40,535 nucleotides of DNA from Gemmatimonadota bacterium (GCA_003222035.1 QHUS01000039.1:1-40535); one strand, 5' to 3'. Numbered from the stretch's first letter, positions 7,917-16,336 are shown. Notes: generated from the sequence alone by a model not told the origin. Numbers and translations: made by a program.

Positions 7917-8941
7917 GGGAGCTCCAGGATGATCTTGCCCGCATCGCCGGAGCGGATGGCCGCGAGGGCCTCGTCGATCTTGGCGAGCGGGAACTGGTGG
8001 GTAAGCACGGGCCGTGGATCGAGCAGGCCGGCGGTGAGGTAGCGCCGCATCTGGTGCCACGTGTCGTACATCTTGCGGCCGATCACGCCGTAAACAGTGA
8101 TGCCCTTGAAGATGATCTCGGTCGCGAAGTCGATCGGTACCTGTCCTTTGGGGATGCCGAGCAGTTGCACCCGCCCGCCCAGCCGCACGGCCGCGAAGGC
8201 CTGGTGCAGGGCCGACGGGACGCCCGACATCTCGCACACGACGTCGGCTCCTTCACCACCGGTCTCGGCCAATACCGCTTGCACTACGTCGTCCCGTCCG
8301 GCGTCGATCGTGACGTGCGCGCCCATGCGCCGGGCGAGCGCGAGCCGCGTGGCGTTCACGTCGGACGCGATCACTTTCGCGGCGCCCGCGGCGCGCGCGA
8401 TCCCCACCGCAAAGCAGCCGATGGGACCACACCCCACGACGAACACCGTGCTGCCGGGAATGTCCGCCGTCAGCACCGTATGGAACGCATTGCCCATCGG
8501 ATCCATGACGGCGCCGATGGTCGTGGGAATGCCGTCGAGCGGCAGCACGTTGGTTGCGGGCATGACGATGTACTCGGCGAACGCCCCGTCGCGGTCCACG
8601 CCGATGATGCGGGTGTTCTTGCAGATGTGGCCGTTGCCGGTGCGGCACTGCAGGCAGTGGCCGCACACGATGTGACCTTCGGCCGTCACGAGCTGGCCGG
8701 GCTTGAGGCCCGACACGCCGTCGCCGACCGCCACGATCTCGCCCGCGAACTCGTGCCCCACGACCACGGGTGGACGGATGCGGCTTTCCGCCCATGCGTC
8801 CCAATCGGCAATGTGGACGTCGGTGCCGCACACCCCGGCGTGCCGCACCGCGATCAGCACGTCGGCGGGGCCGGGCGACGGCTTCGGCACCGTCGCGACC
8901 TTCAGGCCAGGGGCGCGCCGCTCTTTGACGATCGCTTGCAT
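7913..8941 (-). CDS. tdh: L-threonine 3-dehydrogenase
   Basis: A 342-residue zinc-dependent medium-chain dehydrogenase that oxidises L-threonine to 2-amino-3-ketobutyrate with NAD. Visible are the catalytic-zinc motif AGVCGTDVHI, GHEFAGEIV, the structural-zinc cysteines CGHCLQCRTGNGHIC, and the nucleotide fold VFVVGCGPIGCFAVG. IPKGQVPIDFATEIIFKGIT and GVIGRKMYDTWHQM are typical of Tdh itself rather than of generic alcohol dehydrogenases. ATG 8941 gives the expected N-terminus MQAIVKERRAPGL. No good ribosome site precedes it; the short gap to the SDR gene is filled by 7-base repeats (8948-8977). It is coupled to kbl. Confidence 0.95.
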   Translation of the reverse strand: MQAIVKERRAPGLKVATVPKPSPGPADVLIAVRHAGVCGTDVHIADWDAWAESRIRPPVVVGHEFAGEIVAVGDGVSGLKPGQLVTAEGHIVCGHCLQCRTGNGHICKNTRIIGVDRDGAFAEYIVMPATNVLPLDGIPTTIGAVMDPMGNAFHTVLTADIPGSTVFVVGCGPIGCFAVGIARAAGAAKVIASDVNATRLALARRMGAHVTIDAGRDDVVQAVLAETGGEGADVVCEMSGVPSALHQAFAAVRLGGRVQLLGIPKGQVPIDFATEIIFKGITVYGVIGRKMYDTWHQMRRYLTAGLLDPRPVLTHQFPLAKIDEALAAIRSGDAGKIILELP

Positions 8942-8947
8942 GAAAAC

Positions 8948-8977
8948 TCGGGATGCGGGATGCGAGATGCGAGATGT
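8948..8977. repeat. Tandem heptamer array, single arm
   Basis: Four successive 7-base units of the form ATGCGRG lie in the 37-base gap between the SDR stop and the tdh start. Unlike the other heptamer elements in the window I find no inverted partner nearby. It may be a half element or an eroded copy. Confidence 0.6.
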
Positions 8978-8978
8978 G

Positions 8979-9770
8979 TCAGAAAATGGATCGCGTGAAT
9001 CCACCGTCCACCTGCAGCACGGCGCCGGTAATATAGCTGGCCCGCTCCGACGCCAGGAACGCGACGACCGCCGCCAGCTCGTCGGTGCGCCCCATGCGAC
9101 CGAGCGGGATCTCCGCGATCATCTCGCGCATCACCTCCTGCGAGGCGCGGTGCTCGCGCTTGGCGCGCGTCTCCGTGAGCTCCGTGATGCGCTCCGTCTC
9201 GATGAAACCCGGGCACACGACGTTCACGGTGATTCCTTCCGGCGCCACCTCGTCGGCCAGGGCCTTGGCGAATCCGAGCACTCCAGCGCGCGCCGTGGTG
9301 GAGAGGATGAGCCCCGGCAGGGGTTGCTTCGCGGCCACGGAGGCGAGACAGATGATCCGCCCCCACTGGAGCTTACGCATGATCGGCACGGCGCTGCGCG
9401 ACAGGTGCACGGTGGAGAGCAGATTCAGCTCCACAGCCCGCTGGAAGGCGTCGGCGCTCTGATGAGCGAAGGGCGCGGCCGGGGGACCGCTGGCGTTGCA
9501 GAACAGCACGTCGACCCGACCCATCTCGTGGTGCACGCGCTCGACCAGGCCCTCGGCCTCCCCGCGCTCGCCCACATCCGCCACGAACGCCATCACCTGT
9601 TGCCCCGTCTCGGACGAGAGCTGCTGCGCCGCCCGCTCGGCCGCGTCTTCGTGACGGCCATTCACCGCCACGCGCGCCCCTTCGTGCGCCAGGGCCTTGG
9701 CCACCGCGCGCCCCAGCCCCCTGGTGCTGCCGCACACCAGGGCCACGCGGCCCGCGAGACCGAGATCCAT
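8979..9770 (-). CDS. Short-chain dehydrogenase/reductase, atypical active site
   Basis: A 263-residue classical-length SDR. It has the cofactor motif CGSTRGLGRAVAKALA (TGxxxGxG type), DVGERG, the NAS block LFCNASGP (NNAG equivalent), and a C-terminal ITGAVLQVDGG. The catalytic serine is in ICLASVAAK. Counting 13 and 17 residues on, the usual Tyr and Lys of YxxxK are Ser and Arg (STTAR). I recall a subfamily annotated as 3-oxoacyl-ACP reductases with the same SxxxR change, so this is probably a family trait and not a lesion, but the chemistry is uncertain. It lies just upstream of tdh-kbl on the same strand and may be co-transcribed. Confidence 0.85.
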   Translation of the reverse strand: MDLGLAGRVALVCGSTRGLGRAVAKALAHEGARVAVNGRHEDAAERAAQQLSSETGQQVMAFVADVGERGEAEGLVERVHHEMGRVDVLFCNASGPPAAPFAHQSADAFQRAVELNLLSTVHLSRSAVPIMRKLQWGRIICLASVAAKQPLPGLILSTTARAGVLGFAKALADEVAPEGITVNVVCPGFIETERITELTETRAKREHRASQEVMREMIAEIPLGRMGRTDELAAVVAFLASERASYITGAVLQVDGGFTRSIF

Positions 9771-9786
9771 GGGGCTGTGAATCTAC

Positions 9787-9854
9787 AGGTGTCGGGTGTC
9801 AGGTGTCAGGTGTCGGGGACGGCACCACCTGACACCCGACACCTGGCACCCGAC
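9787..9854. repeat. Heptamer inverted repeat, GGTGTCR family
   Basis: The left arm (9787-9814) is four 7-base units, each a variant of RGGTGTC. The right arm (9827-9854) is four units of the complement, variants of ACCYGRC. The arms pair over about 28 bases with very few mismatches around a 12-base loop. It fills the gap between the formate dehydrogenase stop and the SDR start, both minus strand. There is no T-run, so it is not a canonical intrinsic terminator. Confidence 0.85.
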
Positions 9855-9856
9855 AT

Positions 9857-12736
9857 CTATTTCACCGTCGCCGGAGCTTCCACCGCTTCGAGTCGCACCG
9901 CGCAGCACTTCAGCTCCGCCATCTTCGCGTACGGATCGAGCACCGGGTTCGTGAGCAGGTTCGCCGCCGCCTCGCGGAAGTGGAACGGCACAAACACCTG
10001 GCCCCGCGCCACGCGCTCGGAGATGCGGCACGAGCTCACCATCGAGTTGCGCCGCGAGGTGAGGCGCACCGGGTCGCCGTCCTGCAGACCGAGCTCGCGC
10101 GCGTCCTCGGGATGGATCTCCACGATCGGCGTCGGCTCGCGCTGATCGAGCCCGGAGGCGCGCCGGGTCATGGTCCCCGTGTGCCAGTGATATAGCTGCC
10201 TCCCGGTGTTCATCACGAACGGATACGCAGCGTCGGGAAGCTCGACCGGCGGAGCGTACTCGACGGGGACGAACACGCCCTTGCCATCGCGCGTCGGGAA
10301 TCGGTCGTCGAACAGGAACGACGTTCCAGGTGAGTCACGGGTGGGTACGGGGTACTGCAGCCCCGCACCCTCGAGCCGCTGGTAGGTCACGCCGCGCCAC
10401 GAAGGCGTGATCTGCGCGATTTCCGTCATGACCGCTTCGGCAGTCGTGAAGGGCGTCTTGAGACCAAGGCGGTTGGAGAGGTCGATCAGGATGTCGAGGT
10501 CGCCGCGGGCTTGCCCCGGCGTGGGCGCGGCCCGGTGGGCGAGCTGGATGCGGCGCTCCGTGTTGACGAAGGTGCCCGTCTTCTCGGCGAAGCTCGAGCC
10601 CGGCAGCACGACGTCGGCGTAGCGCGCGGTCTCGGTGAGGAACAGGTCGTGGACCGCGAGGAACTCGAGCTCCTGGAACCAGTGTTCGGCGTGCGCTAGG
10701 TCGGGGTCCGAGATGATCGGGTTCTCGCCCATGATGTACATGCCCCGAACGCCGCTCTCTTCCTTCACGATCTCGGTCACCATGAGCCCCTCCTTCAGGG
10801 AGAGGGACTCGGCGGGCAGGCCCCACGCGGCCGCGTATTCCGCGCGGACGTGCGGGTCTTTGACCGGCCGGTAATCCGTATACACGAACGGAATCGCACC
10901 GACGTCCGACGCGCCCTGCACGTTGTTCTGCCCGCGCACCGGCATCATCGCGGCGCCCCAGCGCCCGATCATGCCGCAGGCGAGCATCAGGTTCAGGAGC
11001 GACGTCACGAGATCCGTGCCGTTGGCGTGCTGGGTGAGTCCCATCGCCCAGAGCGTGCTGGTATTCGGTCCGCCGGCGTAGAGCTCCGCCGCCCAGCGGA
11101 TCTTGTCCGCCGGCACGCCGGTGATCTTCGCCGCGATCTCGGGCGTCATGGCCTGCACCGACCGGCGCACCGCGTCGAACTGGTGCATCCGCTCGGCGAT
11201 GAACCCCTTGTCCTCCAGGCCATCCGCGATGATGTGGTGCAGCATCGCGTTGAACAGGGCGACGTCCGTGCCGGGTTGCATCTGCAGATGGATGTCCGCG
11301 CGGGTCGCCAACTCCGACTCGGTCGTGTTTGCGCCGGCGATGAAGATGACGTCGGCGGCGTGCTCCACCTCGCGCATCGAGCCCGACGCCGCCGAAGTGT
11401 TCAGCGCTCGCTGCATCGCCGCCACCGACGTCGAGTGGCACAACCGCGTGCAGTGGTCGATGTTGTTGGTGCCGAGCGCGCCGCGGAACATCCGCATCAT
11501 GAGATAGTTCTCCTCGTTGGAGCACTTCGCCGAGGAGAAGCAGGCGAGGGAATCGCCGCCGCGCTCGCGCTTGAGCCGCAGCAACTCCTGGGCGGTGAGC
11601 TCCAGCGCTTCATCCCACGTCGCCTCGCGGAACGGCTCGTACCACGATGGCGGCGTGGCCACGCGGTCGCGGATGTCGAGGTCGACGCGTTCCAGCAGGG
11701 ACAGGTCGCGCACCGACTTGCCTACCGCTCGGGGGGGACCCGCAGGCTTCGGAGTCTGGCCCTCTCCCTCCACCGTCCGCCACGGCCCGGCGCGGCGGTT
11801 CGGGCCCGTCCGTCCGCGCCAGACCCAGCGCCCTCCCTCCCGTTCCCAGCCCTTGCGGATCAGCGGCCGCTTCAGTCGATCGCGGTGCTGGGGGAAGTCG
11901 TAGCCGAAGCGGCCCTTCACGCAGGTGGAGCCCTGGTTCGGCGTGTTGAGCTCGATGTCCGGAGAGGTGACGCGAACGACCTGGTCGGCGGTGACGTGCA
12001 GGTCCACCTGGCACCCCACGCCACAGTACGGGCAGACGGAACGGACTTTCTTGTCGGGGTGGAGGATCTTCTCGGGCGCGAACCGCTGCCGCGGCATCAC
12101 CTCGAAGATCGCCCCCGTCGGGCAAACCCGCACGCACTCCCCGCACCACGTGCACCCGGCCTTGTCCGGGTCACCGTCCGCGCCGACAATGATCTCCGTA
12201 TGCTCGCCGCGCTGGCCGACGTCGAGCACGCCGACCACCTGTATGTCCTCGCACGCCCGCACGCAGCGCGTGCACAGGATACAGGTGCTCATGTCGTGAC
12301 GGATCATGGGGTCGCCCGGGCGCTCGTCACCGTGGCGGAGCACCAGGTCACGCGCCGCGACGGGGCGGGGAGCGACCCCGTAGCGCACCACGTACTCTTC
12401 GAACTCGTTGCGCGGCCGGGCCCGGCCGCCGTTTAGCAGGTGCTCGCCCGGGTAGCGCTCGAGCAGGAGCCGCAGCACACCCTTGCGGTTTTCGACCGCC
12501 GCGTGCGATTCGCTTTGGACCACCATCCCGTCCGCGACCTTGGTGGCGCAGGCGGGAAGCAGCTTCGATTGACCCTCCACCGAGACCAGGCAGATCCGGC
12601 AATTGCCCACGATCGTGAGCTTTGGATACCAGCAGAGGGTCGGGATGTCGGCGATACCGGCGGCGCGCGCCGCGTCGAGGATTGTCTGGTCGCTATCGGC
12701 GGTGATGGACCGGCCGTTGATGGTCAGGGTCGGCAT
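9857..12736 (-). CDS. Formate dehydrogenase-like molybdopterin oxidoreductase, alpha subunit
   Basis: A 959-residue protein built like the alpha subunit of NAD-linked formate dehydrogenases. An N-terminal [2Fe-2S] domain has the cysteines of LCWYPKLTIVGNCRICLV and LLPACAT. Next come two ferredoxin clusters, CILCTRCVRAC and CTWCGECVRVCPTGA, and then the catalytic part with its own [4Fe-4S] site CPYCGVGC. The active-site residue is cysteine, in HCTRLCHSTSV, so no selenocysteine is needed. A low-complexity Gly/Pro/Arg insertion of about 70 residues follows PLIRKG. No diaphorase (FdsB/FdhB) or FdhD gene is adjacent, so the electron acceptor is unknown. Other CO2/formate or aldehyde substrates remain possible. 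Confidence 0.88.
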   Translation of the reverse strand: MPTLTINGRSITADSDQTILDAARAAGIADIPTLCWYPKLTIVGNCRICLVSVEGQSKLLPACATKVADGMVVQSESHAAVENRKGVLRLLLERYPGEHLLNGGRARPRNEFEEYVVRYGVAPRPVAARDLVLRHGDERPGDPMIRHDMSTCILCTRCVRACEDIQVVGVLDVGQRGEHTEIIVGADGDPDKAGCTWCGECVRVCPTGAIFEVMPRQRFAPEKILHPDKKVRSVCPYCGVGCQVDLHVTADQVVRVTSPDIELNTPNQGSTCVKGRFGYDFPQHRDRLKRPLIRKGWEREGGRWVWRGRTGPNRRAGPWRTVEGEGQTPKPAGPPRAVGKSVRDLSLLERVDLDIRDRVATPPSWYEPFREATWDEALELTAQELLRLKRERGGDSLACFSSAKCSNEENYLMMRMFRGALGTNNIDHCTRLCHSTSVAAMQRALNTSAASGSMREVEHAADVIFIAGANTTESELATRADIHLQMQPGTDVALFNAMLHHIIADGLEDKGFIAERMHQFDAVRRSVQAMTPEIAAKITGVPADKIRWAAELYAGGPNTSTLWAMGLTQHANGTDLVTSLLNLMLACGMIGRWGAAMMPVRGQNNVQGASDVGAIPFVYTDYRPVKDPHVRAEYAAAWGLPAESLSLKEGLMVTEIVKEESGVRGMYIMGENPIISDPDLAHAEHWFQELEFLAVHDLFLTETARYADVVLPGSSFAEKTGTFVNTERRIQLAHRAAPTPGQARGDLDILIDLSNRLGLKTPFTTAEAVMTEIAQITPSWRGVTYQRLEGAGLQYPVPTRDSPGTSFLFDDRFPTRDGKGVFVPVEYAPPVELPDAAYPFVMNTGRQLYHWHTGTMTRRASGLDQREPTPIVEIHPEDARELGLQDGDPVRLTSRRNSMVSSCRISERVARGQVFVPFHFREAAANLLTNPVLDPYAKMAELKCCAVRLEAVEAPATVK

Positions 12737-12800
12737 GCCCTTGAAGATTAGGCTCGCCGCGGGGGAGCGGCAACCGGAGCTGCGGCTAACCTAGTGCGAC

Positions 12801-12829
12801 GAAACAAGAAGGCCGGCTCGCGGCCGGCC
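12801..12829 (-). terminator. Intrinsic terminator
   Basis: Read on the minus strand, GGCCGGC, a five-base loop CGCGA and GCCGGCC form a perfect 7-bp stem followed by TTCTTGTTTC. It lies just after the stop of the small gene at 12841. The sigma-factor gene far downstream (37401) ends in nearly the same GCCGGCCTTCTT structure. Confidence 0.8.
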
Positions 12830-12840
12830 CGTCTGCAACG

Positions 12841-12981
12841 TCAATCCTCGTCCGATGTCTCTGCTTCGTTGGGGAACCAGCAGTACGCCCAGATCTTCGC
12901 CGGGCGGAGGATTTGTCTGCCGGCCCGCATGATGATACCGATCGGCTCGTGGTCGTCGAGGACCAAAGGGAGACTGGTCAT
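12841..12981 (-). CDS. Small conserved-looking hypothetical protein (46 aa)
   Basis: An unrecognised 46-residue protein starting MTSLPLVLDDHEPIGIIMRAG and ending in an acidic tail, ETSDED. Two things support it as a real gene: the composition is protein-like and differs from the surrounding GC-rich shadows, and an intrinsic terminator on the same strand follows at once (12801-12829). The ribosome site is weak. Some longer in-frame starts exist upstream (to 13038), but they run into the inverted repeat at 12994-13076. No domain can be named. Confidence 0.5.
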   Translation of the reverse strand: MTSLPLVLDDHEPIGIIMRAGRQILRPAKIWAYCWFPNEAETSDED

Positions 12982-12993
12982 GGAAAGGGCGTT

Positions 12994-13076
12994 CCCGGTT
13001 GTCGGATACTGCGTCGCCGGGCAAAACCCTTGCCGCACGCCTCATCCGGCAACGCCTTATCCGACAACAGGTAACG
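12994..13076. repeat. REP-like inverted repeat
   Basis: TTGTCGGATA at 12999-13008 is repeated in reverse complement at 13058-13067, with further pairing inside (GCGT/ACGC, GCCGG/CCGGC). Read on the minus strand, the right arm gives GTCGGATAAGGCGTTGCCGG and a second similar unit with GATGAGGCGT, 14-15 bases apart. That resembles enterobacterial REP palindromes and also roughly twice a heptamer. It lies between the 13100-13951 gene and the small gene at 12841. Confidence 0.55.
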
Positions 13077-13099
13077 GGAATGGCAGGGTGGGGCTGGGG

Positions 13100-13951
13100 T
13101 CACTCCGACACGTGTATGGCCGTGTCGAGCTGACGCTCGGGCTTCGTGGCGGTGAAGCCGGCACCCGCCTTGGTGCGGCGGCGTCGGACGATTTCCCACC
13201 CGCCGTACTGCGCTTGCAGCGCCTCCGGCGCGAGCGGAATGACCTCCGTGGCGCTGGGACTCGGGAGGATGACGTGCACGCCGCCGGGGCGGGTGCGCGC
13301 CTGCAGCTGCGCGAGCAGCTCGCGGCGGTCGCGCGTGCGCGCTGGCCCGAGTGCGGCCGGGTCGATGACCACGAGACTCGGCGTCACATCGGGGAACCAG
13401 CCGCCGAACGTCACAACCAGGGCTTGGAAGCGTCCGGCGAGTTGCTCGGTGACGGCCCGGCTTTCGGCACCTTCGATGGCTGCCAGATCGTGATCGACCA
13501 GAAACACTTCGGCGTCGTGCGCGGCTACAAACAGGGCCGATGGCAGCGCGGTGGCACCGACGACCACGGCCAGGTCGCCGGGCTCGAGCCGGCGCACGGC
13601 CGCCACGAGCGCGTTATCCGGATCGAGCCCCCAATGGGTCGGAGCCCGCTGCGCGGCGCGCAGCGCGCGGTGCTTCTGACGCCACCGCGGGAACGACGGC
13701 AGGCGCAGGCGTCTCGCGATGATGCGGTCCACGTGTTCGAGCAGCAGCACCTCGGTGAGCAGGTACTGTCCTGCCGCGCTCGCCTCCAGCTCGCGCACCG
13801 CCTCGTCGCCGATCTCGAGCAGCTCCTCGCGGCCCAGGGTGTTCTTGTACTCCTCGATCCGCTGCAGCAGGAACTCGTGGTACTCCTGCTTGAGTGAGCG
13901 CGGGGGACGCCGTGTGGTGGGGGAGTGCGGCTCGCCGGAAAGACTCAGCAT
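13100..13951 (-). CDS. Hypothetical protein, possible methyltransferase-like fold
   Basis: A 283-residue soluble protein that I do not recognise. The first 100 residues are helical and charged (EYHEFLLQRIEEYKNTLGRE). The second part resembles a Rossmann-type SAM-binding domain: GDLAVVVGATALPSALFVAA, then AEVFLVDHD at the end of a second strand, and SLVVIDPAALG as a later strand. The glycine-rich loop is poor (VGATALP), so SAM binding is uncertain. Its ATG (13949-13951) sits inside the end of the CDF exporter gene, overlapping it by 7 bases, so the two are translated from one transcript. The function is unknown. Confidence 0.7.
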   Translation of the reverse strand: MLSLSGEPHSPTTRRPPRSLKQEYHEFLLQRIEEYKNTLGREELLEIGDEAVRELEASAAGQYLLTEVLLLEHVDRIIARRLRLPSFPRWRQKHRALRAAQRAPTHWGLDPDNALVAAVRRLEPGDLAVVVGATALPSALFVAAHDAEVFLVDHDLAAIEGAESRAVTEQLAGRFQALVVTFGGWFPDVTPSLVVIDPAALGPARTRDRRELLAQLQARTRPGGVHVILPSPSATEVIPLAPEALQAQYGGWEIVRRRRTKAGAGFTATKPERQLDTAIHVSE

Positions 13952-14799
13952 GGCTCCACGTGCACCGTGACCTCGTGCAGCCGCAGGTCGCGCTTCAACC
14001 GCTCCTCGACCTGGTCGGCGATCGCGTGCGCGGACGCGACGTTCGCCTGCCCGTCTACCGCAATGGTGACCTCCGCGTAGCGCAGGTCGGATGGGCCGCG
14101 CGAGCGGATGCCGTAAACGTTCTGCACGCCCGGCACCGCTTGCGCCGTCTGTTCGATCTCGCTGGTGGGGATCGCGCGCTGATCGACCAGCACCGGCACC
14201 GTGCGCCCGAGGATCCGATACGCCACGAAGACGATCGCCAGCGCGACGACGATCGCCACTGCGGAATCGATCCACCACCAGCCGCGGCGCGTGAGCAGGA
14301 TGCCCGCGATCACGGCCACGGTGATGAGCGCGTCGGCGCGCGTATGGGCCGCGTCGGCGACGAGCAGCTCGCTGCCGAGCTCGGTGCCGCGGCGGCGTTC
14401 GTACCAGCTGATCACCACGTTCGCGCCCAGGATGAGCAGCAGGAGCGTGAGCTGCGAGTCGCTGACGTCGACGCGATGGGCACCGCTCACCAGGTGATTG
14501 ACCGCCTCCCGTACCAGCTCGAAGCACGTGATCGACAAGAAGCCCACGATCGCCAGTGCGCCGAGCGTCTCGAACTTCCCATGGCCGTAGGGGTGATCCT
14601 CGTCGGGCTCCTTGGCGGCCACGCGAACGACGATCAACGCGAGCACGTTGTTCAACGCATCCACGCAAGAGTCCACTGCGCCGCCGAGGACCGCGAGCGA
14701 TCCGGACGCGAGCCCCACGGCGACCTTGACCCCCACGACCGCCAGGTTGGCGACGAGGAGGCCGATGAACACTCGGCGAACCTGGGCGGACGCCGGCAT
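13945..14799 (-). CDS. Cation diffusion facilitator (CDF) family metal exporter
   Basis: A 284-residue inner-membrane protein of the CDF family (zinc, iron, manganese or cobalt exported in exchange for protons). Six transmembrane helices are visible. The transport-site aspartates lie in helix 2 (DSCVDALNN, about residues 43 and 47) and helix 5 (HTRADALIT). HPYGHGKFETLG between helices 2 and 3 is a family signature. A C-terminal cytoplasmic domain of about 80 residues ends EVTVHVEPC, with the ferredoxin-like dimerisation fold. DxxxD in helix 2 with HxxxD in helix 5 is common among zinc exporters, but the metal cannot be assigned from sequence alone. Confidence 0.9.
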   Translation of the reverse strand: MPASAQVRRVFIGLLVANLAVVGVKVAVGLASGSLAVLGGAVDSCVDALNNVLALIVVRVAAKEPDEDHPYGHGKFETLGALAIVGFLSITCFELVREAVNHLVSGAHRVDVSDSQLTLLLLILGANVVISWYERRRGTELGSELLVADAAHTRADALITVAVIAGILLTRRGWWWIDSAVAIVVALAIVFVAYRILGRTVPVLVDQRAIPTSEIEQTAQAVPGVQNVYGIRSRGPSDLRYAEVTIAVDGQANVASAHAIADQVEERLKRDLRLHEVTVHVEPC

Positions 14800-14831
14800 G
14801 GACAGGATGCAAGGTTGTAAGGGACACCGGT

Positions 14832-15978
14832 TTAGTCAACGGCCCGGAGCAGGGCGCCTTTCAAATAGCCGGTCTCGGGGACGCTGAGCAGCTCCGGGTG
14901 GTCGCGCCCGGCCCCGGTGATCGCGAGCAGCTCGAGGCGGCGCCGGGCGTCGCGGGCGGCGTCGCCCAGCATGTCCATGAACAGCCCCCGGCCGACATGA
15001 TAGGAACACGAGCACGTGAACAGAATTCCGCCCGGGGCGATCAAGCGCATCGCCCGGAGATTGATCTCCTTATAGCCGGCGAGCGCCCGAACGACGCTTT
15101 CCTTCGACTTGGCGAACGCCGGTGGATCGAGCACCACGGTATCGAACGTCTCGCGTCGGCGCTCCAGCTCGCGCAGCAGATCGAACGCGTTGGCTTCGCG
15201 CCAGGCGATGTTCGTCAGGCCGTTGAGCGCCGCATTTTCGCGGCCGCGGGCGAGCGCGTCGCCGCTCGAATCCACCGCCACGACTTCCGCGGCGCGCCGC
15301 GCGAGGTGAAGGGCGAAGGAGCCGTGGTACGTGAACAGGTCGAGAGCGCGGCCTGCGCCGGTGTGGGCGCCCACCAGGATCCGATTCTCGCGCTGGTCGA
15401 GAAAGGCTCCAGTCTTCTGGCCTGTCCGGGGCGCGGCGAGGTACCGTACGCCCGACTCCTCGACCGCGACCGAATCGGGCACCGTGCCCCGGGCAGGGAC
15501 TATTTCGAGCGGCAACCCTTCATGGCGTCGCACGGCCGTATCGTTCCGCAGCAGGATTCCCTCGGGTGCGAGAGCGGCGTCGATGCCGTGCAGCACGTCC
15601 TCCCGCCGCTGCTCGAGGCCGGCGGACAGGAGTTGCGCGACCACGTACGGCCCGTACCGGTCCACGACGAGGGACGGCAGGCCATCCCCCTCCCCGTGCA
15701 CCACCCGGTACGCAGTAGCGGAAATGTCCGCGCGCCGCCGCGCGGCGGCGGCGATGTGGTCGCGCCACCATGCGGCGTCCACGGGCTCCCGCCCGGCGGT
15801 GAGCAGGCGCAGCCGGATCTCCGACTTTGGTGAATGGAGAGCCTGCCCCAGGTGGCGCCCGCGCCGGTCGGTGACGGTCACGACGCCGGGCGCATCGCGC
15901 GGCTCGTCGTACAGGTCCGTGCGATAGATCCAGGGATGCCCCGTTTGCCAGCGCGCGGCGCCCTTCGCGGACCGCCAC
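14832..15978 (-). CDS. RlmI-like class I SAM-dependent 23S rRNA methyltransferase
   Basis: An N-terminal PUA-like region (GHPWIYRTDLY, 15921-15941) and an EEHEAD-like middle precede a Rossmann methyltransferase domain: ALDLFTYHGSFALHLA (SAM loop), VVAVDSS, VVLDPPAFAKSK and LFTCSCSYHV. This is the RlmI/YccW family, which makes m5C in 23S rRNA. The frame is open well upstream of 15978, but no start codon lies at the right place. The expected N-terminus, VAVRKGAARWQTGHPW, appears only if one base near 15966 is removed, giving GTG at 15978. A one-base error or a small deletion at the aroH junction is likely. The domain assignment is firm; the start is not. Confidence 0.8.
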
Positions 15979-16336
15979 GATCCGGTCGCAGTTTGGCCGC
16001 GTCGCGGAGATACATATGTTTCAGCTCGCGTTGCGGCTTGGTCGTGTAGAAGTGCAGCAGCAAGCGGATGCAGCGCGGCAAGCCGTCGGGGACCGCGACT
16101 TCCGCGGTGCCCAGCAGTGGTACATCGGTCCACCCGAGTAGGCGCGCGGCGCGCGCCGGGTACTCGGCGGTGAGATCCGGCGACGACGTGAAGATGGCGC
16201 TTTCGACGTCCTCGGGCTGGAAGGCGTTCGCTTCCTGGAGCGCGCGCAGCAGCTCCGCCGTCGCGTCCAGGATCGCCTGGCTGGTATTGGCCGCGGCGGT
16301 CGTGGCGCCGCGCAGTCCACGCAGGGTTTTGCTCAT
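15878..16336 (-). CDS. aroH: Chorismate mutase, AroH type
   Basis: A protein of the small trimeric AroH family, which turns chorismate into prephenate for Phe/Tyr synthesis. It has LRGLRGATTAAANT (catalytic Arg), SPDLTAEYPARAARLLGW, PLLGTAEVAVPDGLPRCIRL (catalytic Glu and Arg) and HMYLRDAAKLRPD (catalytic Tyr). The family usually ends a few residues after LRPD. Here the frame runs about 33 residues further, through the start of the methyltransferase, to 15878. The natural stop therefore appears lost, in line with a lesion at 15960-15985. ATG 16336 overlaps the divergent thiE ATG by two bases. Confidence 0.85.
   Translation of the reverse strand: MSKTLRGLRGATTAAANTSQAILDATAELLRALQEANAFQPEDVESAIFTSSPDLTAEYPARAARLLGWTDVPLLGTAEVAVPDGLPRCIRLLLHFYTTKPQRELKHMYLRDAAKLRPDRGGPRRAPRAGKRGIPGSIARTCTTSRAMRPAS

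Noticed and set aside
9787..9854. Heptamer hairpin as a simple intrinsic terminator
   Set aside because: There is no T-run on either side and the arms are tandem repeats; the two clear terminators in the window look quite different.
11380..11480. Selenocysteine at the formate dehydrogenase active site
   Set aside because: The position is an ordinary cysteine codon (RLCHSTSV), with no in-frame TGA.
13100..14839. A single 579-residue protein covering the CDF exporter and the following gene
   Set aside because: The upstream two thirds of that frame is an Arg-rich shadow of the CDF gene; the real gene starts at 13951.
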